Assembly: GCA_963971225.1 (NCBI GenBank)
Contig: OZ020269.1
Location: 76,050,450-76,114,449, forward strand
DNA: 64,000 bases
Source of the DNA: Melieria omissa
Lineage: Eukaryota; Arthropoda; Insecta; Diptera; Ulidiidae
Direction of reading: 5' to 3'
Shown here: in pieces, positions 32,333 to 41,555 of the stretch
Layout: each line of letters starts with the position of its first letter
Numbering within the stretch: position 1 is the first letter of the stretch
Made by a program: the position numbers and the translations under genes
Notes under the pieces: model-generated
Databases searched by the model: none
Told to the model about the DNA's origin: nothing
The model's input: only the letters and a program-made list of their open reading frames with translations

Positions 32333-32637
32333 ATATGATCTGTTTTACATTGTGGTGTACCAAAATTTTCTTTTCAAATCGATAAATAATGCTTAAATAG
32401 CGAAAAAACATCATCAAGGACCGTTAACCCTTTGAGTACATTTGACGAGTGAGACTCGTCATGTGTTTACTTGGGCGAAGTTACGGTGGACGAGTCTGAC
32501 TCGTCATCTGAGTTTGATAAGTAGGCGTTGATTTTTGCGACACCCCGATATCACCAATATAAGCATATTCCAAATAAAATGTATTACTCTTACATATTAA
32601 TCCATATAGCAAAAAATTAAATCCGTTCCATATGCAT

Positions 32638-32845
32638 TGTTTAATTTGAAGTTTGTTTGTTCTTTATTACTGTTTAAATAAAGACTGGTTGTAATACAAA
32701 TTCTTGATACTTGATACTGCGGCGCCGCAACGTTCTTGTCTCAGATCAGAAAGGAAACAGAAAGAGCCGAGCAGTTGGCAGAACTGACATCAGAGTTGCA
32801 TTATGATGCAGGGCTGCCTTCCACTTCAGGGTTGCATTCTGAACA
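32638..32845 (-). repeat. 3' LTR of the BEL element
   Basis: 208 bp, TG...CA ended. On the coding strand it starts TGTTCAGAATGCAACC and carries an AATAAAG polyadenylation-type signal near its end. It is identical to the 5' LTR. Confidence 0.95.
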
Positions 32846-32865
32846 TTCCGCCCACCTCGTCCCTT
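32846..32865 (-). promoter_or_regulatory. BEL polypurine tract
   Basis: The coding strand reads AAGGGACGAGGTGGGCGGAA directly before the 3' LTR, with 18 purines in 20 bases, as expected for the plus-strand primer. Confidence 0.8.
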
Positions 32866-32899
32866 CTAAGGCGACGAAATGATTAATGTAGCGTACGGT

Positions 32900-34180
32900 T
32901 TATCGATGTTCTGGGGCGTCGATTCCGCCCACCATGTCGACGCCGCCCACCGTGTCGAGGTCGGTCTCTCTGTCCATGGTGAGAGGCAGGATCGAAATTT
33001 TGGATATCGGTCGTTGGAGTACAGTCGTTTGTGTCTTTATAGTCACGACTCGGACTACACCATCATCACCGGCATGGACGTCAGTGATACGACCAAGCAT
33101 CCAACATCTGGGTGGCAACCGCTCATCACGAATCAGCCCCAGCTGTCCCCGCTCTACGTTTGGTTGGCGCTTGTGCCACTTATTCCGCAGTTGTAGTTGT
33201 TGTAGATATTCGCATGACCATCGACGCCAGAAGTCTTGATGCATTTGTCTCACCAGCTTCCAACGCTTCAGCAGCCCAACATTATCATCGAGGATGTTAG
33301 GCTCCGGAATCGCTACCAAAGGCCTTCCAACTAGAAAATGCCCAGGAGTTAGAGCCGAAAGGTCCTGCGGATCGTCTGACATTATGGAGAGTGGACGGGA
33401 GTTCAAACACGCTTCTATCTGTTTTAATACAGTATAAAATTCTTCAAAAGTTAAGGTGGTTAGATGGACTACACGCTTGAGATGATGCTTCATGCTTTTG
33501 ACGCCGGCCTCCCACAACCCACCGAAATGTGGGGCACCTGGCGGTATGAAATGCCAATTGATGCCGATTGCTGATGCATGCGCGGATGCAGCCCGCAGCT
33601 GCTCCCGAAACGCTTTCAAGTCCTCTCGCATCAGTGCAGCTGCTCCCACGAACGTAGTTCCTTGGTCGCAATATATGTCGACGCAGAGGCCACGCGCCGC
33701 TACAAATCTTGTAAGTGCGGCCAGGAATGTGTCTGTTGTCATGTCACTTACCAGCTCCAGATGGATGGCTCTGGTGGCGAAGCATACGAATACAGCTACA
33801 TAGCCTTTGTAGCTCCGATGTCCGCGTCCTTTTGTTGTCCTTACATTGAAAGGACCGGCAAAGTCCACACCGGTGTGCATGAAGGGATTGGAAACGTTGC
33901 ATCGTCCAAATGGTAGATCTCCCATAAGTTGTGTTTGCGGCGAGCATGTATACCGAAAACAGCGAACACACTTGCTTATGATTCGCTTGACAGTGCGTCG
34001 ACCATCAATGACCCAAAATCTACGACGCACATAATGAAGAGTTGCCTGTGTACCGCCGTGAAGTGTGCGCTCATGTGCTTGCCTGATAACAAGTGTTGTA
34101 AGATGGTTGTTGGTCGGGAGAATTGCTGGGTATCGCTCAGTAAACGGAATGCTTGCGTTTCGGAGTCGACCGCCGACACG
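32900..34180 (-). pseudogene. BEL integrase region, in frame after a stop codon
   Basis: This continues the frame of the 1331-codon Gag-Pol after a TAA at 34181-34183. It starts RVGGRLRNASIPFTERYPAI. The zinc-binding region has His in QAHERTLHGG and Cys in KCVRC. The catalytic core shows Asp in GVDFAGPF, Asp in IYCDQGTTFVG and Glu in GGLWEAGVKSMKH. The C-terminal end has the Pao-type WPLGRI-like block (CWMLGRITDVHAGDDGVVRV). It ends at 32900, just inside the polypurine tract. Without the stop, Gag-Pol would be 1758 residues, a normal size for the family. A real readthrough site is conceivable but less likely than a point mutation. Confidence 0.9.
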
Positions 34181-37100
34181 TTAGATTTCGTCTGCATCTA
34201 ATACGGGATGTAGCTTCAGAAGCTTGCTGCTTTTATTTACAGTGGTATTAGTTCTAAGAGTTGCACGGTCGGTGCAAAACATTCTTGCTTGGACAAATTT
34301 AATCCAAAAATTCATTGCGAGCTCGCGTTCACGCCACAAACATATGTGTTCAGCTTCATGAAGCCTTCCGCGTGCAGCATTGATGAATCGGAGACACCAG
34401 GCAGTGATAACGAGAAGCTTATCCAAAGTTGAATAGTTTTCTAAGATGAAACAGTCCTTCGCGGCGAGTTGTGTTGTGAACATTCGTATAGGTTTTGACT
34501 CGGCGAGCTTGTCTGGATTTTTCAAGTTAGTTTGCGGCCAGTTAGCCTCGGGCCGTGCCAGCCACTCCGGTCCGTGCCACCAGAGTCGATGTTGTTGTAG
34601 CTGTGTCATGGTTGACCCTCTTGATGCACAATCTGCTGGATTGTCAGCAGTTTTGACATACCTCCAATCTTTGATCGAAGTTAATTCTTCGATTTGAGTG
34701 ACGCGATTGCCCACAAACTCCTTCAACGTGCCAGGATCAGATCGAATCCACCATATAGTGGTTGTGGAATCAGACCACATGTATGTGGCGACCGATTGGA
34801 GCTTCAGGATATCTTGAGTTCTCTTTGAAAGTCGTGCTGCCAATAGCGCTGCGCATAGTTCGAGGCGCGGGATTGTTAACCTCTTTAAGGGCGCAACTCG
34901 TGTTTTGGCCATTAGTAAATTTATATACACGGAGGAGTTTGTGGTTACCTTCAAATAGACCACCGCCGCATAAGCGTGTACGGATGCATCGGCGAAAGTA
35001 TGCAGTTCATACGATCTTGCTTCACCCGACATATGTAGCCACCGAGGGACTTTTATCAATGGCACCAGTTTGAGCTCTTGGCGAAACGAAACCCAGTCTT
35101 CATGTAAGTTCGCCGGCAGTGGATCATGCCAATCCAATCCGGTTAGCCAAAGTTTCTGAATAAAGATTTTCCCTCGAACCACTATAGGGGCAAGCAGGCC
35201 AAGCGGATCGAACAGCTTCGCGACGTCAGAAAGCAATTGACGCTTCGTGAACGTGTGTACGGATTGGTCAAGATTGAGTGTGTACGTCAAGCTGTCTTGA
35301 TTTGTACACCATACTAAACCAAGCGCCCTAGTTTGCTCGTCAGGTTGGAGCTCATGACTGGTCTTGGCTTCACAATCAGCAGGATCAATCGTTTCTAGAA
35401 TTTCGTTTGAATTTGAATTCCATTTTCGTAGGGTGAATCCTCCTGACTTGAGGAGATTTTGGAGTTCCTCCCGTCGTCGGCAGGCCTCTGGTACTGTATC
35501 TGCTCCTGTCAACACATCATCGACATAAAACTCGTTAAGCAGGATTTGTGCAGCTTCAGGGTAGTTACACTGCTCATCCGCAGCGAGGGTGTGCAGCACC
35601 TTTATAGCTAAGTACGGTGCGCAATTAGTGCCATAAGTGACAGTTTTCAGTCGAAATACGGTAGGCTCCTCTTGCTGGGATGGTTGCCACACAATCCGTT
35701 GTAGATCGGCATCTCTATCGTCGACCCAGATCTGACGATACATCTTTTCGATGTCTCCTATGATTGCTAGTCGATATCGTCGCCAATTCAGCAAAACCGC
35801 AGTCAGATCATTCTGCAATTTAGGACCAGCATGCAAACAATCATTAAGTGATTTACCCGTATTGCACTGCTTGGACGCGTTGAAGACGACCCTCAGTTTA
35901 GTTGTAGTACTTGACGCTTTCCACACACCATGATGCGGAAGATAGCACACTGGTGGTGCTAATGGTTTCCTGTTAGTAACGAGCTCCATATGGCGGAGCG
36001 CTAGGTACTCATCGATGAACCTCTCGTACATGTCGCGCATAGTGGCATCTTTGGATAAACGCCGTCGTAGGTGTTCAAGATGCGCAAATGCATCAGCCTT
36101 TGAAGATTCGAGTTGATTGAGATCCACATTTTCCCTCACCGGTAGCCTAACAATGTACCGACCATCATCCGTTCGTCGAGTAGTACGTTGAAAGTGGGAT
36201 TCGGTGAATTGCTCGTCTGTTGTCAACGATCGTTCAACGGTAAGTTCTTCCAACTCCCAGAAGTTGCGGAGTGTCTGTTGAAGATCGATTTGGGAATGAT
36301 AGCACTCCTTCACGTCGACATCTGTGGCGAGTGAATGACCATGGGTGCCACCAAATACCACCCACCCTAATTGCGTATTTTGGGCAACAAGGTGATTAGT
36401 TGAACTTCGCTTAATTCCGCCAAGTAGCACTGATGCGTAATCGGCAGCGTTAAGGATTATGTCTATAGGCTGTGGCACATTTAATTTTGAATCTGCCAAT
36501 TCCAAACCCCGAAATTGCTGGAATTCATCTGGTGGAATGTGGACCGTTGGCGTAATGTTACCGACGCGAGGCAGTACGAGGGCCGTGCACGGCACTTCGA
36601 AGTCCGATTTAATAGAATGTAGAGTGAACGTGACCAAGCCGGTAGATATAGCTACTCTCCCTCCGCTCGCTCCATTGATGGGCACCTTTACTCTTGATTT
36701 CGGTAACATTAGTTGGTTGACAGCGTATTCACTGATGAATGTGGCCACAGCACCACTATCGAGAAGTGCACGAAATACTGCTTTGTGACCACGATTGGAG
36801 CGCAACTCAACTTGCGCTGTCCCAATAAGCACCTGCGGTAATGCCTTTGTACCTGGCCCCGTACGAATTGCAGTGTTGGACGAAACAGGTTGCATCTTCG
36901 AGCCAGCCGAATTCGACGACAAATGTTCGTGCAGCATAGTGTGATGCTTACCTTGACAAGTATTGCATAAACGCGCAGATGGGCAGCTCGACTGCCGATG
37001 GCCATCGCGCAGACAGTTTATGCACAAACGAGTTTGCATGGTGTAACTGTATCGCTCTTGTGGCGATTTGCGTCGAAAGTCGTCGCAGCTCATGATATGA

Positions 37101-38176
37101 TGTTTGCCGGAACAACAGGGGCACCGTCCAGGCGTAGTGTAGTACCCAGATACTCCCTGTTCCTTGTTATGTTTGCGAGGGGCGTGTTCCTTAGCACCAG
37201 GTTTTCCTTCTGCGTAGTTTTGAACAATTTCTAAGGATTGCGCCCTGCTTGTAAGAAACTGTTGTAATTCTTTGAAAGTTGGAATCTCGTTATTCGAAGT
37301 GAGACCTAGTTCCCAAGCCTTGCGCGTTATGGGGTCCAATTTTTGACAAAGAATAAAGATGAGCCAGTCGTCCCATTGCTCAACGGGGCGACCAAGATGC
37401 TGCAGTCCACGTACAGACGACGTGGCCCCGTCCAGGAGGGCCCTCAGCGCGGAGGCAGTCTCCTTCTGGGCGGACGGCAGAGTGGTAATTGCTGCGAGAT
37501 GAGCGTTGATAATTACCCGTTTGTTTTCGAACTTTGACTGTAATAAGTCCCAAGCCACACAAAAGTTCGCGTCGGTGGTACTAATGTTGTCTAATGTGTG
37601 CTTCGCCTCTCCCGTCACGCTGTCCTTTAAATACTGCAACCGTTGAGTATTCGTTAGCGTTGGATTACGAGTGACTATGGAACTAAATAAATCCTTGAAT
37701 GGGAGCCATTGCAAGAAATTGCCGTCAAACAGAGGAATTTTGATTCGCGGCAGCGGCTGCGCGGAGTGAGATGCCGCAACCACAGTCGATTGTGACATGG
37801 ATGTCTCTGTGGAAGAGAGAGTATGAAAATTGTCTAATACGTCATTGATGTCACCCATAGTCTCTGCGTATGCGCACTCCACGGCTTCATAGTCTATATA
37901 CAACTTAGTGCCGTCCGACGATCCTGGATCTGCCGTTTCCTCTTCGCTTGTGATTCGGTCAAACAGTTCCAGAAACTTGGTCCAATATTGCTCGAGCAGC
38001 AGTTTGCGAGCTTGATAGAATCCTTTAGTTTGTTTGGTTTTCGCTGTCTTCTTTGTGTTCGTTGCAAAGTTTAGAATTGCGTTGGTATGCACCTGTAGCT
38101 GTTTGTGAACGCGATCCATCGTGACAGCGAGCAGTTGGTGTCTTACGTAATGGGTGGCCACGTGGGCACGTGTCAC
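34181..38176 (-). CDS. BEL/Pao Gag-protease-reverse transcriptase-RNase H polyprotein
   Basis: An uninterrupted 1331-codon frame. Residues about 1-340 are Gag (LFDGNFLQWLPFKDLF near 150). Zinc-finger Cys/His clusters lie at about 352-415 (CPCCSGKHHIMSC and CINCLRDGHRQSSC). The aspartic protease motif LLDSGA is near 471-476. The Pao-type reverse transcriptase spans about 700-960 with IGDIEKMYRQIW and the catalytic FYVDDVLTG near 883-891. RNase H follows with HTFADASVHAYA (about 1060), IPRLELCAALLAARL and SDSTTTIWWIRS. The first Met at 38176 is used; MDRVHKQL (residue 20) is an alternative start. The protein would build the particle and copy the RNA, but integrase lies beyond the stop. Confidence 0.93.
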   Translation of the reverse strand: MTRAHVATHYVRHQLLAVTMDRVHKQLQVHTNAILNFATNTKKTAKTKQTKGFYQARKLLLEQYWTKFLELFDRITSEEETADPGSSDGTKLYIDYEAVECAYAETMGDINDVLDNFHTLSSTETSMSQSTVVAASHSAQPLPRIKIPLFDGNFLQWLPFKDLFSSIVTRNPTLTNTQRLQYLKDSVTGEAKHTLDNISTTDANFCVAWDLLQSKFENKRVIINAHLAAITTLPSAQKETASALRALLDGATSSVRGLQHLGRPVEQWDDWLIFILCQKLDPITRKAWELGLTSNNEIPTFKELQQFLTSRAQSLEIVQNYAEGKPGAKEHAPRKHNKEQGVSGYYTTPGRCPCCSGKHHIMSCDDFRRKSPQERYSYTMQTRLCINCLRDGHRQSSCPSARLCNTCQGKHHTMLHEHLSSNSAGSKMQPVSSNTAIRTGPGTKALPQVLIGTAQVELRSNRGHKAVFRALLDSGAVATFISEYAVNQLMLPKSRVKVPINGASGGRVAISTGLVTFTLHSIKSDFEVPCTALVLPRVGNITPTVHIPPDEFQQFRGLELADSKLNVPQPIDIILNAADYASVLLGGIKRSSTNHLVAQNTQLGWVVFGGTHGHSLATDVDVKECYHSQIDLQQTLRNFWELEELTVERSLTTDEQFTESHFQRTTRRTDDGRYIVRLPVRENVDLNQLESSKADAFAHLEHLRRRLSKDATMRDMYERFIDEYLALRHMELVTNRKPLAPPVCYLPHHGVWKASSTTTKLRVVFNASKQCNTGKSLNDCLHAGPKLQNDLTAVLLNWRRYRLAIIGDIEKMYRQIWVDDRDADLQRIVWQPSQQEEPTVFRLKTVTYGTNCAPYLAIKVLHTLAADEQCNYPEAAQILLNEFYVDDVLTGADTVPEACRRREELQNLLKSGGFTLRKWNSNSNEILETIDPADCEAKTSHELQPDEQTRALGLVWCTNQDSLTYTLNLDQSVHTFTKRQLLSDVAKLFDPLGLLAPIVVRGKIFIQKLWLTGLDWHDPLPANLHEDWVSFRQELKLVPLIKVPRWLHMSGEARSYELHTFADASVHAYAAVVYLKVTTNSSVYINLLMAKTRVAPLKRLTIPRLELCAALLAARLSKRTQDILKLQSVATYMWSDSTTTIWWIRSDPGTLKEFVGNRVTQIEELTSIKDWRYVKTADNPADCASRGSTMTQLQQHRLWWHGPEWLARPEANWPQTNLKNPDKLAESKPIRMFTTQLAAKDCFILENYSTLDKLLVITAWCLRFINAARGRLHEAEHICLWRERELAMNFWIKFVQARMFCTDRATLRTNTTVNKSSKLLKLHPVLDADEI

Positions 38177-38525
38177 GCTTGCTTTCTAGAATAGCTGCGA
38201 CGCGAGCTATTTGCGAGTACTTTCACTGCTGATGGCCTCACTGATGAGTCGGTGGTGCCACTAGCGACTGCCGGACCAACCCAATAGGCCAATGAATGAC
38301 TACGCGGACAGACACGTGGAGAGCACGAAGGCGCGGTTGCCCAATGCAGCTGCTATAGCCGTTGCGAGTGCCTCACTTGACTTTTACTCCACGGGAGTCG
38401 GTGTTGCTGACCAGTGCTCGCAGGGCTTCGCTGACTGAGCGCTGTCGGCTTTAACCTCACTTTCGTCTTCACGTGCTCGTACGTACACGGTACGTAGGGG
38501 TTCGAAGAATTGCGTTGCAATCGTT

Positions 38526-38542
38526 CCCCGCAAGGGATGCCA
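38526..38542 (-). promoter_or_regulatory. BEL primer binding site
   Basis: The coding strand reads TGGCATCCCTTGCGGGG two bases inside the 5' LTR. It starts with the TGG expected to pair with a tRNA CCA end. The tRNA is not identified here. Confidence 0.75.
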
Positions 38543-38544
38543 AA

Positions 38545-38752
38545 TGTTTAATTTGAAGTTTGTTTGTTCTTTATTACTGTTTAAATAAAGACTGGTTGTA
38601 ATACAAATTCTTGATACTTGATACTGCGGCGCCGCAACGTTCTTGTCTCAGATCAGAAAGGAAACAGAAAGAGCCGAGCAGTTGGCAGAACTGACATCAG
38701 AGTTGCATTATGATGCAGGGCTGCCTTCCACTTCAGGGTTGCATTCTGAACA
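38545..38752 (-). repeat. 5' LTR of the BEL element
   Basis: 208 bp, identical to 32638-32845, and the upstream LTR for the minus-strand polyprotein. The right flank is GCAT, the target duplication. Confidence 0.95.
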
Positions 38753-38792
38753 GCATAAAAGTCTCCAAATAATTCCGTACTCAAACGGTTAA

Positions 38793-39200
38793 TTAGGCTT
38801 TTCATCCTAAGCAGGCCTACAGACACTCTAGGGTTTGGGTTAGGTAGGGGAAGTATAACAACTTTTTTCCATAACTTTCTTTTATATTCTCAAAGAATAC
38901 ATTAACAGCTACTCACCAATAATTTTTTTAGTTTTATTGAGGCTCTCAATTTATTTAAAAAAATTTTTGTTTCTCACACAATTCCAAAAATAATTATTTG
39001 CTTACTTTCTCACGAAACTTCGAATTTGTCTTACAATTACTGCCGTTGTGCATGTGGCAGCGTTAACTGACTACATTTATTTTATAAAATGGAAATTCTC
39101 CTTTCCATACGTTTAAAATCAGCTAGAAAAGTCATAAGGTGTAATTTACAGAATTTTTTTAAGCTTAGGATGTCTACAGGCCTTCTTGGGAACTAGAGGG
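38793..39200. other. Unassigned spacer
   Basis: AT-rich DNA between two TTAA-type MITEs. No gene is seen. Confidence 0.5.
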
Positions 39201-39204
39201 TTAA

Positions 39205-39971
39205 CCCTCAATCGCCCACCCTGAGTCCAGGGGACTCACTACGAACTTTAATAAGTTGTTACACGTTGTGTTTTTATGTTTCGGCGCCCAGCTATCGTAT
39301 ACCTTCCTACAGGGTCGCTCTGAACGCGAAGACGATCGGAAGTTAGCGCACTACAATTACAAGGCTGAGTTTTGGCACAGAGTGAGTCCCAGGGACTCAG
39401 GGTGGTGTTTTGTGTTACAAAAATTGTTCTTATAATTTTTTTAAAATCGTGCTGATTTAAATTTAGGATGCCAAAATGGCCGCAAAAAGTTTAATAATTG
39501 AGAGTTTTAACCCTTTGAGAAGTTTTGCTACTAACAATTTGCATTAGTTGTGCTGAAAAAGTATGTGAGGTATGTGCACAACATATGAAGTTCAACCTGC
39601 TGCACGTTTTCTTATTTTATATAATGAAGTGTTAGTTTAAGTGTTTTTTCTGAACAGTTATTTTATTTTTAGGTTATTTATGTAAAAAGAATTATTTTTG
39701 TTAATTTATTTATATCTTTTATTTTTATAATATGTTTAGTGTATGTTTTTTAGAGTATGTTTTTTTCTGTAAATTTAAAGGTGAATTTTTATTTGAGTTA
39801 TGCAAAAAAATGGAATGACATCTGTAACAAGAGGCCTTAATGTAGCCTACACAAATATAAAAAGCCATTAAAATTTAATAGGTTTTGCGTTATTTCGTAA
39901 ACAAAAATTGTGAGTCCCGGGGACTCAGGGTGGGTAGATACGTGATTTTAATAGGGGTGGGTGATTGAGGG
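39205..39971. mobile_element. TTAA-type (piggyBac-like) MITE
   Basis: CCCTCAATCGCCCACCCTGA on the left and the inverted GGGTGGGTGATTGAGGG on the right are flanked by TTAA (39201-39204 and 39972-39975). The subterminal word GGGACTCAGGGTGG occurs at 39394-39407 and 39918-39931 and, inverted, as CCACCCTGAGTCC at the left. No coding capacity in 767 bp. A CCC start and TTAA target fit piggyBac. Confidence 0.82.
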
Positions 39972-39975
39972 TTAA

Positions 39976-40342
39976 TATGTAGAAATGAGAAATTATTTCA
40001 TTTACTGTTTTATTCAAAAATCTATGATTATAAATACGATGTTCGCTATGAACATCACATATACATGTACTAAGCAATATGGCAACGCTCTACATTCAGC
40101 TGTGCTATACAATAGTTGGTAACACTTTTGAATCAGCTGTGATTTCTTTTTGTTTCTTGGACCGTTTTCTTTGTGTGAATAAAAACGTTGTAATTCAAAT
40201 TGAAAGAGCAAAATGAGTGAATTACTTAAAAAATTCAAAGACGTAACTGCAATTTTAGTAATGAATGGATTTCAAACAGGGACTGAACTATTATACGTTT
40301 TTAAGAAAATAATTGCAATGTAACTATTTCAATGCAACATAC
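39976..40342. other. Unassigned spacer
   Basis: No gene or element end recognised. Confidence 0.45.
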
Positions 40343-40666
40343 TGTAACGATAAGACAGTCTGTCGCTGTGCAAAGTAACCCTGTCGCTACGCGTCGTGCC
40401 ATAATTCAATGGAAACTTTTAGTCCAACCTGGCAGGGATGGTCGCGCTCATCATGGAAACCTTTAGTCCACTCTGGAATGTGCGGGAACGATCTGCGCGA
40501 TGGCCGGACAGGTATAAAAGGCAGCCGGGTGCGGCGCAGCAGTCAGTCTGATTTTGACTAGTGAAGGTGCCACACGGAGCAATTAAGCAAATAATTAAGT
40601 GTAAAGACAGTGAAGTGTAAAAGTGTGAAATAAAGTGATTGTTGGTTCTTATTGACTGCGTTTGGA
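40343..40666 (+). repeat. Gypsy LTR fragment, plus orientation
   Basis: It starts TGTAACGATAAGACAGTCTG and follows the Gypsy LTR through GGTATAAAAGGCAGCCGG to GACTGCGTTTGGA, then stops matching. The last about 90 bp of the LTR are missing and replaced by LINE sequence. It is the only plus-strand member in the window. Confidence 0.82.
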
Positions 40667-40667
40667 T

Positions 40668-40870
40668 AGTCTGGGTCTTCCCTGCGTGGGAGAGGATACT
40701 GGGCCTTAAAGCCAAACCGCATCGTCCAAATAGGACTTGATGCATTTCAGTCTTGTCTCAGACAGATCAGCTAGAGAGCTAATCAGACTGTTCCCCAAGG
40801 AATTTAGTCTTTTAAAAGCCAAGGCAGGACAGCCGCAAAGGAAGTATTCGAGTGTTTCCCTCTCTTCTCG
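40668..40870 (-). pseudogene. LINE ORF2 C-terminal relic
   Basis: Minus-strand reading from about 40860 gives ETLEYFLCGCPALAFKRLNS and SSLADLSETRLKCIKSYL. This matches the Cys-rich C-terminal end of I/R1/Loa-type LINE polyproteins, where a FLCxCPAL block follows RNase H. It may belong to the same LINE type as the RNase H at 25520-27880. It is a short truncated fragment joined to the LTR. Confidence 0.6.
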
Positions 40871-41389
40871 ATAGTTATCATTTTGGGATTTTTTTTGTTA
40901 ATGTTGCATTATAACTTTTATTTATGGCTTTTTATTTACGTTACCGCTAAAAAATAATATTTGGAGACTTTTTTTTTTACGTTGCTTTATAACTTATATT
41001 TGTGATTTTGTTATTTACGTTACCGAATATATTTTTAGAATGCAAAACATAAAAAACTTATGTTTAAAATGATTGTTATGAATTATTGAATTCAATTTGT
41101 TTGCTTTTTTAATTCTTATTTTTCTAACATATTTATGGTAATTGTTAATTTTTTAAATTCTTTGCTTTTCTCAATCTCATTTGTTTTCACTGTTAACTTT
41201 TTGTTTTTTTACTTATGCTCTTTTGCAGTTTTTTGTTGATTTAGTTGTTAACTTTTTTGTAGATCATATGAATAATGTAACACACACACACAAATTGTGG
41301 AATATAATTTCTTATACGCCCCCCCTTCCCACCATTAAACCATTTTATAAAAGTTTGTCCGGTTTTCAAAAACCAAAAAGTAGGAGTCC
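40871..41389. other. Unassigned AT-rich spacer
   Basis: T-rich DNA with a short CA repeat near 41280. The 79-codon frame here is not convincing. Confidence 0.5.
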
Positions 41390-41550
41390 CTGGTTTGCAC
41401 AGCCAATGAGCGCAAACTGAAGCGCTCGCTCTCCTGCTGGCACCACTCTTTCCCTTTTGTGGCTTCCCCCCGCACTATGAAACTCGCAAACAAGCTCAGA
41501 TGCGCCTTCTATACCCTGGTGGTGCAGTGTATACACTTTATATTCTTTGG
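41390..41550. mobile_element. Group B 7-bp-duplication element fragment (right end)
   Basis: Similar to 28540-28703, including GGCTTCCCCCCGC and CTCAGATGCGCCTTCTATAC, and ending CACTTTATATTCTTTG at 41550. The next seven bases, GTAGTAT, are the expected target position. A mariner element is inserted in those bases. Confidence 0.55.
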
Positions 41551-41555
41551 TAGTA

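Larger units (their letters stand above)
29819..32335 (+). mobile_element. Non-LTR retrotransposon (CR1/Jockey-like LINE), internally deleted
   Basis: A 5' leader (about 29819-30043) is followed by ORF1 with a PHD-like zinc finger, then directly by the second half of a reverse transcriptase, then a 3' tail of TAAA repeats (32307-32332). The endonuclease and first half of the polymerase are missing, deleted at about 31310. The same polymerase family occurs at 58310-60540. No clear target duplication was found. Confidence 0.8.
32638..38752 (-). mobile_element. BEL/Pao LTR retrotransposon, very recent insertion
   Basis: Two 208-bp LTRs (32638-32845 and 38545-38752) are identical base for base by eye, and GCAT flanks both sides (32634-32637 and 38753-38756). 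The single long minus-strand frame has the BEL order: Gag with zinc fingers, protease, reverse transcriptase, RNase H, integrase. A primer binding site and polypurine tract are in place. One in-frame stop is the only coding lesion seen. Identical LTRs mean insertion too recent for mutation to separate them. Confidence 0.95.
32428..38788. mobile_element. TTAA-type (piggyBac-like) MITE split by the BEL element
   Basis: CCCTTTGAGTAC on the left (32428) and the inverted GTACTCAAACGG on the right (ending 38788) are flanked by TTAA on both sides (32424-32427 and 38789-38792). Without the BEL element only about 245 bp remain. The left part holds repeated ACGAGT/ACTCGT words (32450-32510). Confidence 0.62.

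Noticed and set aside
34446..37537. Plus-strand frames opposite the BEL polyprotein
   Set aside because: Antisense shadows of a long frame with complete retrotransposon domains.
32900..38176. Envelope gene in the BEL element
   Set aside because: After integrase the frame ends at 32900, right beside the polypurine tract; there is no room for another gene.
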